Source of the DNA: CAYGSN01 sp964352675
GTDB taxonomy: Bacteria > Pseudomonadota > Alphaproteobacteria > Micavibrionales > Micavibrionaceae
Length of the DNA: 64,000 nucleotides
Direction: 5' to 3'
Assembly (NCBI GenBank): GCA_964352675.1
Contig: CAYGSN010000005.1
Location: forward strand, 1 to 64,000
Made by a program: the position numbers and the translations under genes
Shown: piece after piece, positions 53,705-62,184 of the stretch
Layout of the letters: every line of letters starts with the position of its first letter
How positions within the stretch are numbered: position 1 is the stretch's first letter
The notes under the pieces: generated by a model
Database searches by the model: none
What the model was told of the DNA's origin: nothing
Seen by the model: only the letters and a program-made list of their open reading frames with translations

Positions 53705-54976
53705 ATGAAAATTCTCTATATTTGCCGACTTTTCAGTGGGTTTGAAAACAGCATAAAAACAGGGGCGTGGCAACCGCAAGGCTCCCCCCCTGTGGCAAGA
53801 ATGATTGAATCTTTAGATAAAAGCACAGACCATCAACTCTGTGTCGTCATGGCCTTTAAAGACTATTACTCTGACCTTGATCTGAAAAAAGACCAGATCA
53901 AGACACTAAAGGGCCTGAACGCACCGATTCATGTCCTGGCGGGACAAAAAACAATCCCGGCTTGGTTAGGAAAATTACGAGATAAACTCATGGAAATGAG
54001 ACAGGCTTGGAGAATCTGGAAAATTTACAAAGAATTTCAACCAGATGTCGTCTATGGCGATAGAGCCAACATCCTGTCTCTTGCCCTGCTCAGCCGCTTT
54101 ACCAAAACCCCGGTTGTCTGGCGCGTCATGGGCGTTATTCAAATTATGCACCATCACAAAAAATCGCGCTCATTGCGCTCCAGAATTTATAAGTTTTTGT
54201 GCAAAAGCCCTATGAGCGCCGCGATATGGAACATGGACGGCAGCGGCGGACAAAGCTGGCTAGAGACTATGACGAATAAAAAAACAAAGAAAATAATGGT
54301 ATTCGAAGGCTATGACCGTTCTCTTGCTCAGGAAAGTTTGCCCTCGCCCCTGCCCGCCACAATCCAGAATAAAACAAAAATCTTGTTTGCCGGACGAATT
54401 GAGCACCTTAAAGGCTTACAAGAATTTATTGATGCCATGCATATCCTTAAAGAGAATGGGCAAAGTGATATTATTGCAATTGTTGCAGGCTATGGAAGCC
54501 AGGAAGAATGGATGCAAAAGGAAGTTCAAAAACAGGGGTTAGACGATTATTTCATATTTCTAGGGCGGCTCACGCCCGGGCAAATGAAGGCTGCCCGCGC
54601 AGCAAGTGATGTTTTTGTTTCTTGCACAACCCACGGCAATTTGCCCAATACGACGATAGAAGCCTTATGTGATGGACTTTGCAGCCTCATCCCACAAGCC
54701 AATCCGGAAACACTTGTTGATACCGATACAGATATCTTTATCCCTGCGGATATTGTTCCACGCTATGGGAAACAAAATGATGTTGTGGCCTTGGCGGCGA
54801 AAATAAGCGAATTTCATCAAAACCCGGCTATGCGCAAAAAAACCGCGCAAAATATCAAAAAGTTTGCAGATGAAACTTTTGTAAGTTGGGATGAGCGGAT
54901 CAAATCAGAAATTCAAATACTTGAAGATTTATATGCCGAGACTGTCAGCCAAAAAAGCACTGCTCGGCAAGTTTAA
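53705..54976 (+). CDS. Glycosyltransferase family 4 protein
   Basis: The ATG at 53705 (MKILYICRLFSGFENS, 423 residues) fits the usual GT4 start; TTG 53669 and ATG 53675 upstream in frame are less likely. The C-terminal donor domain has ILFAGRIEHLKGLQEFIDAM, IVAGYGSQEE, FLGRLTPGQM and the TTHGNLPNTTIEALCDGL block. The E-x7-E position is partly changed (first Glu replaced by Gly in HGN). GT4 enzymes retain the anomeric configuration of the donor sugar. Its last 48 bases overlap the convergent legC gene. Confidence 0.85.
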   Translation: MKILYICRLFSGFENSIKTGAWQPQGSPPVARMIESLDKSTDHQLCVVMAFKDYYSDLDLKKDQIKTLKGLNAPIHVLAGQKTIPAWLGKLRDKLMEMRQAWRIWKIYKEFQPDVVYGDRANILSLALLSRFTKTPVVWRVMGVIQIMHHHKKSRSLRSRIYKFLCKSPMSAAIWNMDGSGGQSWLETMTNKKTKKIMVFEGYDRSLAQESLPSPLPATIQNKTKILFAGRIEHLKGLQEFIDAMHILKENGQSDIIAIVAGYGSQEEWMQKEVQKQGLDDYFIFLGRLTPGQMKAARAASDVFVSCTTHGNLPNTTIEALCDGLCSLIPQANPETLVDTDTDIFIPADIVPRYGKQNDVVALAAKISEFHQNPAMRKKTAQNIKKFADETFVSWDERIKSEIQILEDLYAETVSQKSTARQV

Positions 54977-56092
54977 ACTTCGCGCCGACACGTCTTCGGA
55001 CACCGACATATCTGGCATATGGGGATATTCGGAAAACATCTTCAACTGATGCATTAACTTCCACACACCCCGAACAAAAATTTGATTGCCCGCCAACATG
55101 TCAATCGCCTCATTCCGTATGACCTCTGACTCCAGGATAGCCGTATTTAGCCAATAATTAGCCCTCGTTTTAACCGGCTCATTCACAAACATTACATCTT
55201 CATATTGATCAAAAAAATCTTTGTAAAAAGAAGCCAGCCGGCGTTTTTTTACCAACCGGCTCGGGAGTTGTTCCAACTGAGCGCAACCCAAAGCGGCATT
55301 GATATTTGGCATCCGGTAATTAAAACCCAACTCATCATGGATATATGTATAAGGATCCGGGATCTTTGCAGTGGTGGAAATATGCTTTGCACGACGAGAC
55401 AATTCTGAATCTCGGCACAATACTGCGCCGCCACCACCGGTTGTCAAAATCTTGTTTCCGTTAAAGCTCAGAGCCGATAACACCCCAAATCCGCCAACAT
55501 GCTGACCGTCGTAAAACGAACCCATACCCTCAGCAGCGTCCTCGATCAAAATCAGGTTAAAATCATTGGCCAAAGCCACAAGTTTATCCATTTGCGCAGG
55601 ATGACCAAAAATATGCGTTACAATAAGCACTCGAATCAGCTTACCCGTCACCGCATGACGCACCCCCTTTTTCTCTAACTGAAAAACATTATTTTCGAGA
55701 TAGGTACGCAACTTATCCGCATCCACGCCAAAGCTGTTTTGTTCACAATCAACAAAATGAGGGACTGCTCCACAATAACGCACGGCGTTGGCTGTCGCCA
55801 CAAAGGTCAGACTTGGCATCAGAACTTCCTCGCCGGACTGCACGCCCGCCAAATAAAGGCACAAATGCAGTGCCGCCGTCCCATTCACTGTTAATACAGC
55901 ATGACAGTCTGTATAGGATTTTAAATCATCTTCAAACTGGTCAACATATGCACCAACAGAAGAAACCCAGCCCGTATTTAAACAATCCAGCACATACTCT
56001 TTTTCTGCCCCAGAGAACTCAGGCTCATGAAGCTGGATCGGTTTGGACAAACCGGAAAAAATGCGAATTAATTCTCCGAATGCTCTAGACAT
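54929..56092 (-). CDS. legC: LegC-family aminotransferase
   Basis: The 387-residue DegT/DnrJ-type enzyme has QLHEPEFSGAEKEYVLDCL, NTGWVSSVGAYVDQFE, TVNGTAALHLCLYLAGV and MPSLTFVATANAVRYCGA. LIEDAAEGMGSF follows, and LSFNGNKILTTGGGGAVL holds the PLP-linked Lys. This order and wording are characteristic of LegC (PglE-related) enzymes. It aminates C4 of the 4-keto-6-deoxy sugar produced by LegB, giving a bacillosamine-type intermediate. It overlaps legB by eight bases. Confidence 0.92.
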   Translation of the reverse strand: MSRAFGELIRIFSGLSKPIQLHEPEFSGAEKEYVLDCLNTGWVSSVGAYVDQFEDDLKSYTDCHAVLTVNGTAALHLCLYLAGVQSGEEVLMPSLTFVATANAVRYCGAVPHFVDCEQNSFGVDADKLRTYLENNVFQLEKKGVRHAVTGKLIRVLIVTHIFGHPAQMDKLVALANDFNLILIEDAAEGMGSFYDGQHVGGFGVLSALSFNGNKILTTGGGGAVLCRDSELSRRAKHISTTAKIPDPYTYIHDELGFNYRMPNINAALGCAQLEQLPSRLVKKRRLASFYKDFFDQYEDVMFVNEPVKTRANYWLNTAILESEVIRNEAIDMLAGNQIFVRGVWKLMHQLKMFSEYPHMPDMSVSEDVSARSLNLPSSAFLADSLGI

Positions 56093-57086
56093 GATATCCG
56101 TGCCGCGGATATTGCGCCCGGTTTTCTTCCTCAGAAAACCATTCTATTGCAAGGCCCAGTGCCTTTTTAAATCCGTCTCGTCCTTCAAATTCAGGGGTCC
56201 AGCCAAGAAGCTCCCGCGCCTTGCGGTTATCACAGAACAGCCTTTCAACCTCACTTTTAGGTGGGCGCAAACGCTCCTGCACCTGCTGAATTTTAATATC
56301 AGATTGTATTAATTCCTGAACAAGCGCTACAGTATCCCCAATTGAAATCTCGAAATTGCTGCCCAGATTGATAACTTCTCCAAAAATGTCCGTATTCTTG
56401 CTCTCCAGAGCCTTTATAAATCCATGCACCGTATCCGAAACATAGGTGAAATCCCGTGTGGGCTCTAATGCCCCGAGCTCAACCCTACCGTCATTTTTCA
56501 ACGCCTGCAGAATAATAGTCGGAATTACGGCCCGCAAAGACTGTCTGGGACCAAATGTATTAAAAGGACGGACTGTCACAACCGGCATTTCAAAAGAGGA
56601 GTGATATGCATAGGCCATCTGATCCGCCGCAATTTTGCTGGCTGAATATGGAGATTGCCCCTTTAAAGGATGCTTTTCGTCAATCGGCACATATTCGGCA
56701 GTACCGTAGACTTCGCTGGTTGAGGTATTAATGATTTTTTGTACGTCATACTCGCGCGCCGCTTCAAGCACATTCATTGTGCCCTTGATATTGGTATCAA
56801 TGTAGCTTTCTGGATTAACGTAGGAATAGGGTATGCCTATGAGGGCTGCCAAATGCAGCACGGCATCAGACCCTTTCACCGCCCGCTTGATAAAACTAAG
56901 ATCACGGATATCACCGCTCAGAACCTCAATTTCCGCAAGGGTCTTCGGATCAATATGATCAAGCCAATCCAAGCGACCTAAAGAATTATACTGCACAAGA
57001 GCTTTCAGCTTATAACCTGATTTCACAAGCTTTTCTGCCAAATGCGAACCAATAAAACCCCCCGCTCCTGTAAGAAATACATTCAT
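56085..57086 (-). CDS. legB: LegB-type NAD-dependent 4,6-dehydratase
   Basis: The 333-residue protein has FLTGAGGFIGSHLAEKLV, ALVQYNSLGRLDWLDH, VLHLAALIGIPYSYVNPESYIDTN and INTSTSEVYGTAEYVPIDE. SPYSASKIAADQMAYAYHSSF carries the Tyr/Lys pair, and FNTFGPRQSLRAVIPT follows. GIPYSYVNPESYIDTN and SLRAVIPTII are typical of LegB/PglF-related dehydratases. It removes water from a nucleotide-activated GlcNAc to give the 4-keto-6-deoxy sugar. The ptmE-like gene in the same module suggests the substrate is GDP-linked, as in Campylobacter. It diverges from legG. Confidence 0.9.
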   Translation of the reverse strand: MNVFLTGAGGFIGSHLAEKLVKSGYKLKALVQYNSLGRLDWLDHIDPKTLAEIEVLSGDIRDLSFIKRAVKGSDAVLHLAALIGIPYSYVNPESYIDTNIKGTMNVLEAAREYDVQKIINTSTSEVYGTAEYVPIDEKHPLKGQSPYSASKIAADQMAYAYHSSFEMPVVTVRPFNTFGPRQSLRAVIPTIILQALKNDGRVELGALEPTRDFTYVSDTVHGFIKALESKNTDIFGEVINLGSNFEISIGDTVALVQELIQSDIKIQQVQERLRPPKSEVERLFCDNRKARELLGWTPEFEGRDGFKKALGLAIEWFSEEENRAQYPRHGYHV

Positions 57087-57109
57087 ATCATTTAGCCTCT
57101 AGTCCTGCG

Positions 57110-57138
57110 TTGCTTTCCCTCAGCTTCAATGCCATAAT
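57110..57138 (+). promoter_or_regulatory. Candidate legG promoter (TTGCTT-N17-CATAAT) implying a leaderless mRNA
   Basis: TTGCTT at 57110-57115 and CATAAT at 57133-57138 are 17 bases apart, the optimal spacing. The ATG of legG begins at 57145, just six bases after the -10, where transcription should start. There is no ribosome binding site upstream of the ATG, which agrees with leaderless translation. Confidence 0.5.
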
Positions 57139-57144
57139 ACAGCA

Positions 57145-58335
57145 ATGTCAAAGACGTTAAAAATATGCGTTGTCTCCGGCAGCCGGGCTGAATATGGACT
57201 TTTAAAGCCGGTGATGCAAGAGATTGATCGCTCTTCCAAATTAGACCTCTGCCTGATTCTAACCGGCATGCATTTAAACCAAATTTACGGTAAGACAGAA
57301 ACAGAAATCTCTCAAGACGGATTTCAAATCCAGGACCGTGTAGAAACACTCAAATTTGATGACACCGGGCTGGGTATAGCCCAAAGCGTTGGAATGGGTG
57401 TATCAGAGATGGCAAAGAGCTTTCATAAAATTAAGCCTGATATTGTGTTGCTTTTGGGAGACCGTTTTGAAATTCATGCGGCGGCACAAGCCGCTTTTTT
57501 AATGAAAATCCCGGTGGCGCATTTATGCGGCGGCGATGTTACAACCGGCGCCCTGGATGATGCGATGCGCCATAGTATTACCAAAATGGCTAGCCTGCAT
57601 TTTCCCATGACAGAGGATTCGGCGCGCCGCATTCATCAAATGGGCGAGCCCTGGAACCGTATCACATGTGCAGGCAATCCGGCTCTGGATGTTATATTGA
57701 ATTTTCACCCCTACTCTAAAGAAGAAACACAGCAACAACTCTCCTTTGAGTTTTTGGAAAGAAATATTCTAATCACCTACCATCCCTGTACCTTGGGTGA
57801 AAAAGCGCCAAGAGATGCCTTTGCAGAGGTCCTCGCCGCTTTGGAAGAAACGGGAGAACAAACTGGCCTGATATTCACCGGCCCGAATGCGGATCATCAC
57901 GGACAGGCTTTAATTGAAATGACCCAGAAATTCGTTAAAAACCATAACAATTCAACCTTCATAACTTCAATGGGTGGGCCGCTTTATTGGTCTGCGCTGC
58001 ATTATGTAGACATGGTTGTAGGAAATTCTTCAAGCGGACTTCTGGAGGTCCCCAGCTTTAATATCCCCACTATCAATATTGGCACACGGCAGGATGGGAG
58101 GTATAAGACATCATCGGTTATAGACTGCGACGAAGATAAAGGCGAAATTATGAGTGCGATTAAAAGAGCTTTTGAAATGGATTGCAGTCAGGTACAGAAC
58201 CCATATGGCGATGGGAAAGCCGCTGTGCGTATTGTTCAGACACTTGAAGAAGTAGAAAACCCGCAAACCCTGCTTGTTAAAACTTTTGCCGATTTGACCC
58301 TGCAGCAAGACCAGGCCATCAGAGTGGTACAATAG
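57145..58335 (+). CDS. legG: Hydrolysing UDP-sugar 2-epimerase (LegG/NeuC family)
   Basis: The 396-residue protein begins KICVVSGSRAEYGLLKPVMQEI, the NeuC/LegG start. LILTGMHLNQIYGKTETEI, VLLLGDRFEIHAAAQAAFLMKIPVAH and the nucleotide-binding LCGGDVTTGALDDAMRHSITKM region follow. VVGNSSSGLLEVPSFNIPTINIG ends the set. It removes the nucleotide and inverts C2, giving 2,4-diacetamido-2,4,6-trideoxy-mannose (legionaminic route) or ManNAc (sialic route); neighbours favour the former. It starts a plus-strand run that continues to the window's end. Confidence 0.9.
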   Translation: MSKTLKICVVSGSRAEYGLLKPVMQEIDRSSKLDLCLILTGMHLNQIYGKTETEISQDGFQIQDRVETLKFDDTGLGIAQSVGMGVSEMAKSFHKIKPDIVLLLGDRFEIHAAAQAAFLMKIPVAHLCGGDVTTGALDDAMRHSITKMASLHFPMTEDSARRIHQMGEPWNRITCAGNPALDVILNFHPYSKEETQQQLSFEFLERNILITYHPCTLGEKAPRDAFAEVLAALEETGEQTGLIFTGPNADHHGQALIEMTQKFVKNHNNSTFITSMGGPLYWSALHYVDMVVGNSSSGLLEVPSFNIPTINIGTRQDGRYKTSSVIDCDEDKGEIMSAIKRAFEMDCSQVQNPYGDGKAAVRIVQTLEEVENPQTLLVKTFADLTLQQDQAIRVVQ

Positions 58336-58337
58336 CA

Positions 58338-58931
58338 ATGGAACAAAGATCCTTCATTCTTTTGGGTGCTGGCGGCCATGCCAAAGTGGTTTTGGGCCTG
58401 TTACGCGCCTTAAGCCATGAAATTGCAGGTGTTTGTGATCCGGAACTTACTAAAAAAAACATACGGGAATGGGAAGGGCTACCTGTTCTGGGCGATGATT
58501 CCTTTCTGGAAACAGCCTCGCCAGATCAATACGTTTTGGCACTAGGTATTGGAAAGCTGCAAAGAGATAACATCAGAGAAACGCTCTATGATACACTTAC
58601 GCGTGCCGGTTTTACTTTTCCGGCCCTGATCCACCCCGCAGCCTACACGGATGCAAGTGTAAACATCCAGAATGGGGCACAGGTTATGGCCGGAGCCGTC
58701 GTGCAGGCAGGCTCCGAAATCGGCGAAAATACAATCATTAACACCAAAGCCGGGATAGATCACGACTGCAAAATAGGGGCGCATGTTCATGTTGCGCCGG
58801 GCGTCACGGTCTGTGGAAATGTTAAGGTCGAACAGAGCGCTTTCATTGGAGCCGGGGCCACGATCTTACCCGGAGTTACAATCGCCGCAGGCGAATTTGT
58901 GAAAGCTGCCTCTTTGGTTTCAGGATTTTAA
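58338..58931 (+). CDS. legH: NeuD/PglD/LegH-type acetyltransferase
   Basis: The 197-residue protein has an N-terminal nucleotide-sugar-binding half (FILLGAGGHAKVVLGLL, CDPEL, VLALGIGKLQRDNIRE). The C-terminal half is a left-handed beta-helix of hexapeptide repeats (ALIHPAAYTDASVNIQNG, TIINTKAGIDHDCKIG, FIGAGATILPGVTIAAG). This is the PglD/NeuD architecture; the His in GIDHDCKIG is the catalytic base. It would acetylate the C4 amine added by LegC using acetyl-CoA. Two-base gaps on both sides show close coupling with legG and legI. Confidence 0.88.
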   Translation: MEQRSFILLGAGGHAKVVLGLLRALSHEIAGVCDPELTKKNIREWEGLPVLGDDSFLETASPDQYVLALGIGKLQRDNIRETLYDTLTRAGFTFPALIHPAAYTDASVNIQNGAQVMAGAVVQAGSEIGENTIINTKAGIDHDCKIGAHVHVAPGVTVCGNVKVEQSAFIGAGATILPGVTIAAGEFVKAASLVSGF

Positions 58932-58933
58932 TC

Positions 58934-59989
58934 ATGTCAAATATTCAGATAACGGATAAACGGAGTATCGGACAGGGGCAGCCTTGCTTCATCATTGCAG
59001 AGGCCGGGGTCAATCATAACGGCGACACTGATAAGGCCGTAGAAATGATTGAAGTCGCCGCACGCGCAGGAGCCGATGCTATTAAATTCCAAACATTTAA
59101 AGCCGAGAGCCTTGCTTCGCCGGATGCCCCCCAAAGCACATATCAGATTGAAAATACAGGAATCTCTGAACCACAAATTGAAATGCTTAAACGCCTTGAA
59201 CTTCCGCTGGATAGTTACCCGATGCTCATCGAAAAATGTAAGAAAGAGGAGATTGTTTTTCTGTCCACGCCGTTTGATCCGGAAAGCATCGAGTTTCTTA
59301 CCTCTTTGGGAGATGCAATCCCCGCTTTTAAAGTTGGTTCCGGTGATGCCAACAACGACCCTCATTTGGGCATGATTGCAAAAACCGGCAAACCCGTTTT
59401 GCTCTCAACAGGGATGTGCACAATGGAAGAGGTAGAGCGCAGCGTAAATCTGCTGCGCTCCTATAATACCGAGATTGCTCTTTTTCAATGTACCAGCAGC
59501 TATCCAGCCGCGCCGGAAGATATTAATCTCTCCGTCATGCACACGTTTCGCGAAAAGTTTCAGGCTCCAACAGGTTTTTCGGACCATTCGGAGGGAATTG
59601 CAATTACGATTGCCGCAGTGGCCTTAGGTGCAGATCTCATAGAGAAGCATTTCACATTAAGTCGCACCCTCAAAGGCCCGGATCACAAGGCATCCTTGGA
59701 ACCGGGCGAACTTCAAACCATGATAGAAAACATCCGTTCAGTAGAAAAATCTATAGGAAATCCAGAAAAAGCCCCAAGCGCCTCAGAGATCGAAACTGCA
59801 AAAGCCGCAAGAAAGAGTATTATCACAAAAAAAGCTATAAAGGCCGGTGAGGTGCTAGGCCCTGATAACATAACAATCATGAGGCCTGGCACGGGATTGC
59901 CGCCATCTGAATTTGAACGTATTATCGGGCAAACTCTACAAAAGGAAATACAAGCCTTTCAGCCCCTGCTTAAAGAACACTTAAACTGA
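58934..59989 (+). CDS. legI: N,N'-diacetyllegionaminate synthase (NeuB family)
   Basis: The 351-residue protein has FIIAEAGVNHNGDTDKAVEM, GADAIKFQTFKAESL, FLSTPFDPESIEFL, LLSTGMCTMEEVERSV, LFQCTSSYPAAPEDINLSVM and GFSDHSEGIAI. DLIEKHFTLSRTLKGPDHKASLEPGEL follows, with metal and PEP ligands, and a SAF domain (RKSIITKKAIKAGEVL, RPGTGLPP) ends the protein. It condenses phosphoenolpyruvate with the LegG product. QCTSSYPA and the length agree with NeuB/LegI, not PseI. AGGAT eight bases before the ATG supports the start. Confidence 0.92.
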   Translation: MSNIQITDKRSIGQGQPCFIIAEAGVNHNGDTDKAVEMIEVAARAGADAIKFQTFKAESLASPDAPQSTYQIENTGISEPQIEMLKRLELPLDSYPMLIEKCKKEEIVFLSTPFDPESIEFLTSLGDAIPAFKVGSGDANNDPHLGMIAKTGKPVLLSTGMCTMEEVERSVNLLRSYNTEIALFQCTSSYPAAPEDINLSVMHTFREKFQAPTGFSDHSEGIAITIAAVALGADLIEKHFTLSRTLKGPDHKASLEPGELQTMIENIRSVEKSIGNPEKAPSASEIETAKAARKSIITKKAIKAGEVLGPDNITIMRPGTGLPPSEFERIIGQTLQKEIQAFQPLLKEHLN

Positions 59990-60004
59990 CTGGCACCCAA
60001 TCTT

Positions 60005-61099
60005 ATGAAACAAGAAAAAAGCACAGATATTCAAGAATTTTGTTTAAATGAACAGGCATCCATAAGGGAATGCATGGTTCAAATAAACGCCAATCGCAGA
60101 GGAATTGTCCTGATTGTCGATGGAGACCGCAGACTGGTCGATACAATTACCGATGGTGATATCCGTAGAGCCATATTATCGCAAATTAATCTGGAAACAC
60201 CAGCCGCCGAGCTGGTTGCACATAAAAAACATAAAGGAAAAACACCACAAACAATGCTGGAAGGTACGGATGAGCAAGAAATCATGCAGGTGCTTGAGGC
60301 ACAAAGCCTGCGTCAAATGCCAATTTTGAATGAGAACGGACAAATTGTTGATCTCGTATTTTATACAGACCTGCTTAAGGAAAACGTAAACCCCACCACA
60401 CGGGCCGTTGTCATGGCAGGGGGATTTGGAAAACGTCTGCACCCGCTAACAGATAACATGCCCAAACCGATGCTGCCCGTAGGAGATCAACCGCTTATCT
60501 CACACATCCTGAGTAATATCAAACAAGCCAATATAAAGAATGTAACCATTACAACGCATTATCTTCCGGAAAAAATACAGGAATTCCTAGGAGACGGTAC
60601 CGAAATTGGCATTGACATCAACTATATCCATGAAGATACGCCATGCGGCACAGCCGGCGGCCTGCAGCAATTGAAACAGGATACGGAAGAAGAAAACCTG
60701 CTGGTGGTCAATGGTGATATTCTAACCTCTATAGATTTCGATGCCCTGCTCTCCTTTCACAAAGAAAATGATGCTGACCTAACGCTGGCTGTCAGGCCCT
60801 ATGAATTTCTAATTCCTTACGGCGTTGTAGAGATTAAAGACAATCATGTGCAAAGCCTGGTAGAAAAACCAAAGAAAACTTACTTTGTAAATGCTGGGAT
60901 ATACGTTTTAAAACGTGAAGTATTAAAATATATTCCGTCCGGAAGTAAAAAAACTGACATGACGGATTTAATCGATGTCTTATTACAACAAAAGAAAAAT
61001 GTTGTGTCCTTCCCGCTGCATGAATACTGGCGCGATATAGGTCAGCATGAAGACTACGCAAACGCACAAAAAGATATTCAAACAGGCATCCTGAATTAA
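60005..61099 (+). CDS. ptmE: CBS-domain sugar-1-phosphate nucleotidyltransferase (PtmE-like)
   Basis: The 364-residue protein has two N-terminal CBS motifs (residues 8-125: LVDTITDGDIRRAIL and LRQMPILNENGQIVDLVFYTD). A nucleotidyltransferase follows, with AVVMAGGFGKRLHPLTDNMPKPMLPVGDQPLI (signature and catalytic Lys), LLVVNGDILTSIDFDALL and WRDIGQHEDY. This domain order matches Campylobacter PtmE, the glucosamine-1-phosphate guanylyltransferase that opens the GDP-based legionaminic acid route. The CBS pair may sense nucleotides. Substrate assignment rests on family resemblance and on its place directly after legI. Confidence 0.8.
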   Translation: MKQEKSTDIQEFCLNEQASIRECMVQINANRRGIVLIVDGDRRLVDTITDGDIRRAILSQINLETPAAELVAHKKHKGKTPQTMLEGTDEQEIMQVLEAQSLRQMPILNENGQIVDLVFYTDLLKENVNPTTRAVVMAGGFGKRLHPLTDNMPKPMLPVGDQPLISHILSNIKQANIKNVTITTHYLPEKIQEFLGDGTEIGIDINYIHEDTPCGTAGGLQQLKQDTEEENLLVVNGDILTSIDFDALLSFHKENDADLTLAVRPYEFLIPYGVVEIKDNHVQSLVEKPKKTYFVNAGIYVLKREVLKYIPSGSKKTDMTDLIDVLLQQKKNVVSFPLHEYWRDIGQHEDYANAQKDIQTGILN

Positions 61100-61107
61100 T
61101 CAACGCT

Positions 61108-62184
61108 GTGAAGAAAAAAATAACCTTTGTAATTGCAGACCTCGGCTCCGGCGGCGCACAGAAAGTTGCTGTCATGGTTGCGGAACACTGGGTCAGAGCC
61201 GGACATGAGGTTTCATTTCTAACTCTGGACAACCCCAAAAACGATTTTCATGAACTTTCCTCCTCTATTCGTAGAGTTTCTCTCGATAGCATGGGTCAAG
61301 GCGGCAATGCGTTTCAGCGGTTCTTTGACAACATTCAAAGAATTGGGAAAATTAGAAAGAGTCTGCAGGCCCTTCAACCCGATCTGGTACTAAGTTTTAT
61401 TGCGCCCACAAATATCCTCGCAATCTTGGCGAGTTGGCGGCTCAATTTACAATTGGTTATCTCGGAGAGAAATGATCCTTCACGCCAAAGTTTTGGAACA
61501 GCATGGGATTTTTTAAGACGGCTTTTATATGCCCATGCCAATATTATCTCTGCAAACTCAAAATCAGCTATTACAGCAATGAAAGGCTACGTTCCCAAAC
61601 ACAAACTGATGTTTCTTCCCAACCCCTTGCCTGCAGCAAAGCCAGAACATAATCCGGCAATAGAAGTCCGCGAAAACCTGATCCTGTTTACAGGCCGGCT
61701 TCACCCACAAAAAAGCATTGACACCCTAATCAAGGCTTTTGCACAGATAGAAAACCCGAGAGACTGGAGACTATGCATTATTGGCGATGGCCCTTTAAGG
61801 GCGAATCTTGAAAATCTGGCAAAAAATCTGAACTTAAAGGACCGCATAGAGTTTACAGGCAGAACCCAAGATCCCTATCCCTATTACGCACGCGCAAAAA
61901 TTTTTGTTCTTCCCTCTCTCTATGAAGGAACACCAAACGCATTACTCGAAGCCATGAGCTGTGGCGCTGTTCCAATCATTAGCAACCAGGTCATAGGGGC
62001 GCAGGAGTTTATATCAAACTCTGAACAAATCTTTGATGTTGGCAATGAACAATCACTTGCTCTTAAATTAGCCCATATAATGCATGATACAAATACACTT
62101 GAAATCTACAGAGAGAGCGCCTTACAAAACGTAAAATCACTGGAACCAAACGCAGTCTTCCAGATTTGGGATCAGTTGCTATGA
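61108..62184 (+). CDS. Glycosyltransferase family 4 protein
   Basis: The frame begins with GTG at 61108, eight bases after the ptmE stop; no other start fits (358 residues). ITFVIADLGSGGAQKVAVMVAEHW is the GT4 acceptor-side start. LILFTGRLHPQKSIDTLIKAF and IIGDGPLRANLE mark the donor domain, and YEGTPNALLEAMSCGAVPI carries the E-x7-E pair. It resembles transferases of N-acetylgalactosamine or similar sugars in glycan clusters. It ends in an ATGA overlap with the next gene. Confidence 0.85.
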   Translation: MKKKITFVIADLGSGGAQKVAVMVAEHWVRAGHEVSFLTLDNPKNDFHELSSSIRRVSLDSMGQGGNAFQRFFDNIQRIGKIRKSLQALQPDLVLSFIAPTNILAILASWRLNLQLVISERNDPSRQSFGTAWDFLRRLLYAHANIISANSKSAITAMKGYVPKHKLMFLPNPLPAAKPEHNPAIEVRENLILFTGRLHPQKSIDTLIKAFAQIENPRDWRLCIIGDGPLRANLENLAKNLNLKDRIEFTGRTQDPYPYYARAKIFVLPSLYEGTPNALLEAMSCGAVPIISNQVIGAQEFISNSEQIFDVGNEQSLALKLAHIMHDTNTLEIYRESALQNVKSLEPNAVFQIWDQLL

